The position numbers were made by a program, and so were the translations under genes. Below are positions 60,521-64,000 of a stretch of 64,000 nucleotides of DNA, piece by piece; position 1 is the stretch's first letter; the number at the start of each line of letters is the position of its first letter. The stretch comes from Antitrichia curtipendula (lineage: Eukaryota > Streptophyta > Bryopsida > Hypnales > Leucodontaceae): NCBI GenBank assembly GCA_951230915.1, contig OX579640.1, positions 18,434,981 through 18,498,980 on the forward strand, read 5' to 3'. Under the pieces are notes generated by a model. That model was not told where the DNA came from, ran no database searches, and saw only the letters and a list, made by a program, of their open reading frames with translations.

Positions 60521-60530
60521 TCACTTTTAT
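60492..60530 (+). promoter_or_regulatory. TATA promoter with CGGACGGCCC element upstream of the kinase-like gene
   Basis: ATAAAA at 60,492-60,497, CGGACGGCCCGTCCA at about 60,502-60,516, then CTCCTCAC: the same order and near-identical words as upstream of the RING gene (49,249 onward). The ATG at 60,737 follows. Confidence 0.6.
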
Positions 60531-60736
60531 CTTCCCCCTTGTGTCATGCAAGAGAGAGCGGAGAGCTTGGTGGTTTATCCTCCATTGGCTCCTTTCTAAA
60601 GGAAGATAAGAGTGTGATTTCTAGGGGATACTTGTTGTCTTTTTTTTCTAGATTTCGTGTATGATCATCTGGCAAATCGTATATTGCCTTGTGGATTACA
60701 AATTGCTTTTGCACTTCTAAACGTGATTTCATCACG

Positions 60737-62041
60737 ATGCCGAGACCAAAGAAGGCTGCGAAGGACAAACGAGTGAAGTCGGACAGTGAGGCGAGTATGG
60801 ATGCTCCTTCTCTCGCTTGCAAAGCATTTTTCATTGAGTGCATTGTCAAATTTTATGAGTCGGAAACCACTGCATCGTTGTATACCAAATATGCGAGGTA
60901 TGAAGACGAGTGCCCAGATAAATTCAAGGGAAATATGGAACAGAAGTTTATGGATGCTTTAAACGTATCCTACTGGATTCATGAAATGGAGAGGAAGGGC
61001 TTTCAACAATTTTTGAGGAACAAGGTCCATGATGCATTGTGAAATGCAAAGGTGATCTTAGAGAAGTACGGGAAGCAACACCGCGTAGGTGATGGCGCTT
61101 TTGAACAGGTCATTTTGAGGGCAGACTTGTTTGTTCGCCAGTGCGCCCCTTTTGCAATGAATTGAAATAGGTGAGGTTCAATGGGTTGGTGGAATAGTGA
61201 TGAGGGACTTGTGGAGTTGCAACATGGGCGACGACATCTCTTAGCGCTTCCGGAAATAGCAAGGGTGATTCCACAAGATGATCAAATCCTGAGGGATGGA
61301 TACGCAACAATTCGGAGGGTCCGAATTGAAGGATGTCGTGAGATACCCACATTTTGGGAGTTCGCAGCGAAGGTATCTCATCAACAACGCTTTCGACCTC
61401 AGCTCGCAAGGTTGGAACACCAAAATGAGTCAATGACAGTGAGAATTCCACATGATGGAGTTATCCGATTTTCTGTTGTTCATGCAATGCAGAACGAAGG
61501 GTACTCGTATTGGTGGAATGGCGGAACATTGAGGCAAATGTTAAAATTGGATAAGGAATATCCCGATAACATTGGCATTTGGTTGGCTTATTCTCAACTG
61601 ACCCCGGAAGAGGTGACCAAAGCTTTTTTTCTTGGTCGTTGGAGGAAGAAGCGCACAGAGCTTGCATGGGCACTGGTGCACCTCATGAATGCAGTGCACA
61701 GCGCTGGACATTTGCACAATGATCTTTCATTGGACAACATTATGTTTCACTTTCCCGAAGATGAGTCACGTGTTTACATTGGAGTTTGCGATTGGGGCAT
61801 GACTATTTTACGTAATGAACGAATGAAGTCCTTGTACACGTTCACCTCTCAAAATGAGCGGACTGAGACCTTGAAAAAGAGGTGGTGGGTGGACCCTTCT
61901 ATTGCATACTTGCATAGAAGAGATGCGGATGTGTCAACGATACCGATTTTATCACGTAAATCGGAGGAATATGCGGTTGGTCGAATAGCTCAAGCCATCA
62001 ACAATGGTTGCATGTGGGCGGACTATGTGAGCTTACATTAG
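60737..62041 (+). pseudogene. Protein-kinase-like gene with three in-frame TGA codons
   Basis: One reading frame covers the whole length from MPRPKKAAKDKR (basic, nuclear-signal-like) to the TAG at 62,041, with TGA at 61,040, 61,162 and 61,171. The C-terminal half looks like a protein-kinase catalytic domain: RRVRI and WEFAAKVSHQ in the N-lobe, HLHNDLSLDNIMF as catalytic loop (Asp329), and VCDWGMT in the DFG position (Asp352). The domain ends early, shortly after the activation segment, so the C-lobe is incomplete. The three TGA codons could all be former TGG (Trp). The only introns would have to be tiny, so I read them as nonsense changes. Its substrate and family are unknown to me. Confidence 0.7.
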
Positions 62042-64000
62042 GAAAATGGAGGACATATTATGACTTTGACCACCAATTGTGGAATTTTTTTGCACTACAA
62101 ACTGTGAATTTGAAAAAAATATTGTGTTAAGAAAATTGGATTGGAAGTTCAGATTAAATATTTTAAAAGAATCCATTTGATCTTCATTTAAAAAATTATT
62201 ATTAAATAGAAATAGGTCCAAGATTGAAAGAAAAACTAAATTGTTATTAGCTCTAAGATGAGCTTTAAATTCAAAAATTCTAATGGTGATATTTTCTTAA
62301 CAATCAAACTTAATCTTGTCAAATGATGTTTTTCAAAAAAATTGTAAAAGTTGCTTTCAAAAATGACCTATAAAGGGTTTTTCCAAGAAGACGGATAGAT
62401 TGCCCAAAAAACAAGATTGTCCTTCACTTTCTCCATTACTAGTCCAAAAATAATGAATCAAAGTTTCACATGTAGACAAACATTGAATATTTTATAAATT
62501 ATTTTTTTTTGAAAATTATTTTGACTTTTTGCAATTTTTCTAGTACACTATTCTAGGCTTTTGTGGTATAACTTTTGCTCTCAACACCAATTGAAATAAA
62601 ACTTTAATTCCATGAATCTTATCAAATTTTCTATCTTATGAGAATATATCAAAAAATTCACTAATAATTGAGGTCTGAGGAACTTGTCTAAAATCCATTT
62701 TGTTTCCTAAGGGGACAAAGGTCCTTTTAGGAGTTAGGGGTTAATTTTAGAAGGACGCTTCAAACACTAAATGTCTAATGAATGATTTCACTTGAGGTTG
62801 TAGAATGAAAAATATGTTTATTCATCCAATATATTTTTTTGAAATTGCTTGAGTACATGAGGAATAGTATTGCAAATTTCCTCATTATAATATTATTTAC
62901 TTTTGAAAGAAAAAGATGTTGAATCCACAAATCACCTTTGTAGCATCCTTTGTCTAATTTTTGCTATTGATGTGAATATTAGCTATAAAAATGATATGTT
63001 TTGAATTTGAATTTAACTACTAAAATGAAGCTTATCAAGTGGAATTTCTACTCTAATTAGAAATTTTGAAAAATTTCTAAATTTTAATAATTTATAATAG
63101 TATAAACTATTGTTTTTAAATTTTAAAGTGATACGGTAATTCTAATTTATATAGTGGCAAAATATACTATAATATGCATCTACAGTGAAAATTTCAAAAA
63201 ATTTGAACATATTATGCATTTAATATGAATTTTCCTCATTTTCTCCATCAATTTCAAAAAAATTCTCAACTAATTTGAGCATTTTTTGACTTCATAACAT
63301 TCATGCGCATTGCCTTTCCTTCAAACACTCTACTCATCACATGGAGTCTCCATCTATTTATTTGGCTGCTAATGAAGTATTGTTCAGTGTAAAATATTCT
63401 ACACCATCTACAAAAGAGTCAAGGCAATGCATGCTAGCAAATGTTATGTTGAAGTAGATATATAACTTCATCTATGACAAAAATTGTATAAGATCATTGG
63501 GAATTCAAATGAGTTGTAATTATTTTTTTGTACTAAAAGACATTTATAAGATCATTTGAAAATTCAAATGAGACGTATCCTTTTGTCTGCAATTGTTGAG
63601 TGTTTATAAGACTCTTTGCTTGTTGTTGCTTGCATTGTGCTCCTTGATCTATTATATAAGTTGGATGGCTACATAACCTATGGTTCAATGAAGAAATGAT
63701 AGGTAGCTATGCTATTGATTTACCTTAACCCCTAAAGGATCAAACACCATTTTTTGACAACATAGCAATTTTTGGCAGCTCACTTACCTCACTACAATCA
63801 AAAATTTTACTTTTTTTCTTTGAAAGTTTCACACAAGATGTGCCCGAGGAGTAGCTTTAAGGAATTAAGGCTCAACAATTTTCATAACTTTTGACTACGT
63901 GGTTAAAAAGTTATTGCATGATATGACATTTTCATTGGTCAGCGGGCAACCCGAGCAGCTGAAAAAACTTCTTTAAAAATCATTTAAAAAAATAAAAAAA
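62042..64000. other. AT-rich intergenic DNA, no gene seen
   Basis: Frames are closed throughout. Isolated words such as GGGGTTAATTTT (about 62,738) and TTAACCCCTAAAGG (about 63,725) recall the ends of element R2, but no full element is visible. Confidence 0.5.

Noticed and set aside
27773..61173. Alternative genetic code (TAG/TAA as Gln, TGA as Trp) to explain in-frame stops
   Set aside because: All three stop codons interrupt frames, several of the same genes also carry frameshifts and insertions, gene 1 and phosphatase 1 are free of internal stops and end at TAG and TGA, and one stop apparently replaced Ser. Decay is simpler.

Overview
The window looks like a nuclear scaffold piece from a streptophyte plant, most likely a charophyte green alga or an early-diverging land plant (a Chara-like genome is my best guess, held loosely). 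Reasons: short GT-AG introns, AT-rich non-coding DNA with GC-richer exons, a plant-type Mutator-like (MULE) transposase with a SWIM finger, a BED/DUF659 hAT transposase, a tRNA-derived SINE, and a 200-base run of N (48,999-49,198) typical of a draft assembly. No bacterial, organellar, rRNA or intact tRNA signature is seen.

Layout. (1) 0.2-9.5 kb, locus 1: an apparently intact, very large gene (1,301-7,070) with a ParB/DGQHR-like domain followed by a degenerate beta-class DNA-methyltransferase-like fold, and directly behind it an FCP1/NIF (HAD) phosphatase-like gene (7,320-8,863). The locus is studded with a 20-bp palindrome, TTCAGAGCGGCCGCTCTGAA: eight phased copies upstream, three in intron 1, several in frame inside exon 3, one downstream. 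(2) 9.8-25 kb: degenerate inverted duplications, dispersed repeats, a foldback element with a perfect 79-bp hairpin, and tandem repeats; no convincing gene. (3) 25-44 kb, locus 2: a second ParB-methyltransferase gene (25,617-29,514, decayed) and a second phosphatase-like gene (41,953-43,219, one stop), split apart by an 11.9-kb MULE (29,642-41,519) with terminal inverted repeats and a 10-bp target duplication. The MULE carries a third ParB-methyltransferase gene (minus strand, 11 exons, 30,491-35,325) and a MULE transposase (plus strand, 36,808-41,075, decayed). A SINE and a small hAT-type MITE have inserted into the MULE. (4) 44-49 kb: repeats and AT-rich DNA. (5) 49-62 kb: decayed genes set among CCGTCCG/CGGACGG-rich blocks: a RING-H2/coiled-coil gene, a hAT transposase and a protein-kinase-like gene; then AT-rich DNA to the end.

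The system I would follow up: three related ParB-methyltransferase genes, each associated with its own private palindrome family (TTCAGAGCGGCCGCTCTGAA for locus 1; ATTCACCT-N7-AGGTGAAT for locus 2; CTCTCGGCGCCGAGAG for the MULE). In all three cases the palindromes sit in phased arrays at the 5' end of the gene and/or inside its introns, and for the MULE also in the intron of its transposase gene. This suggests a family of selfish or formerly mobile loci whose ParB-methyltransferase protein recognises (or modifies, or protects) self-specific sites, comparable in logic to the VANC anti-silencing proteins of Arabidopsis VANDAL MULEs or to ParB-parS. Function is inference; the gene architecture, intron phases, repeats, terminal repeats and target duplications are read directly from the sequence.
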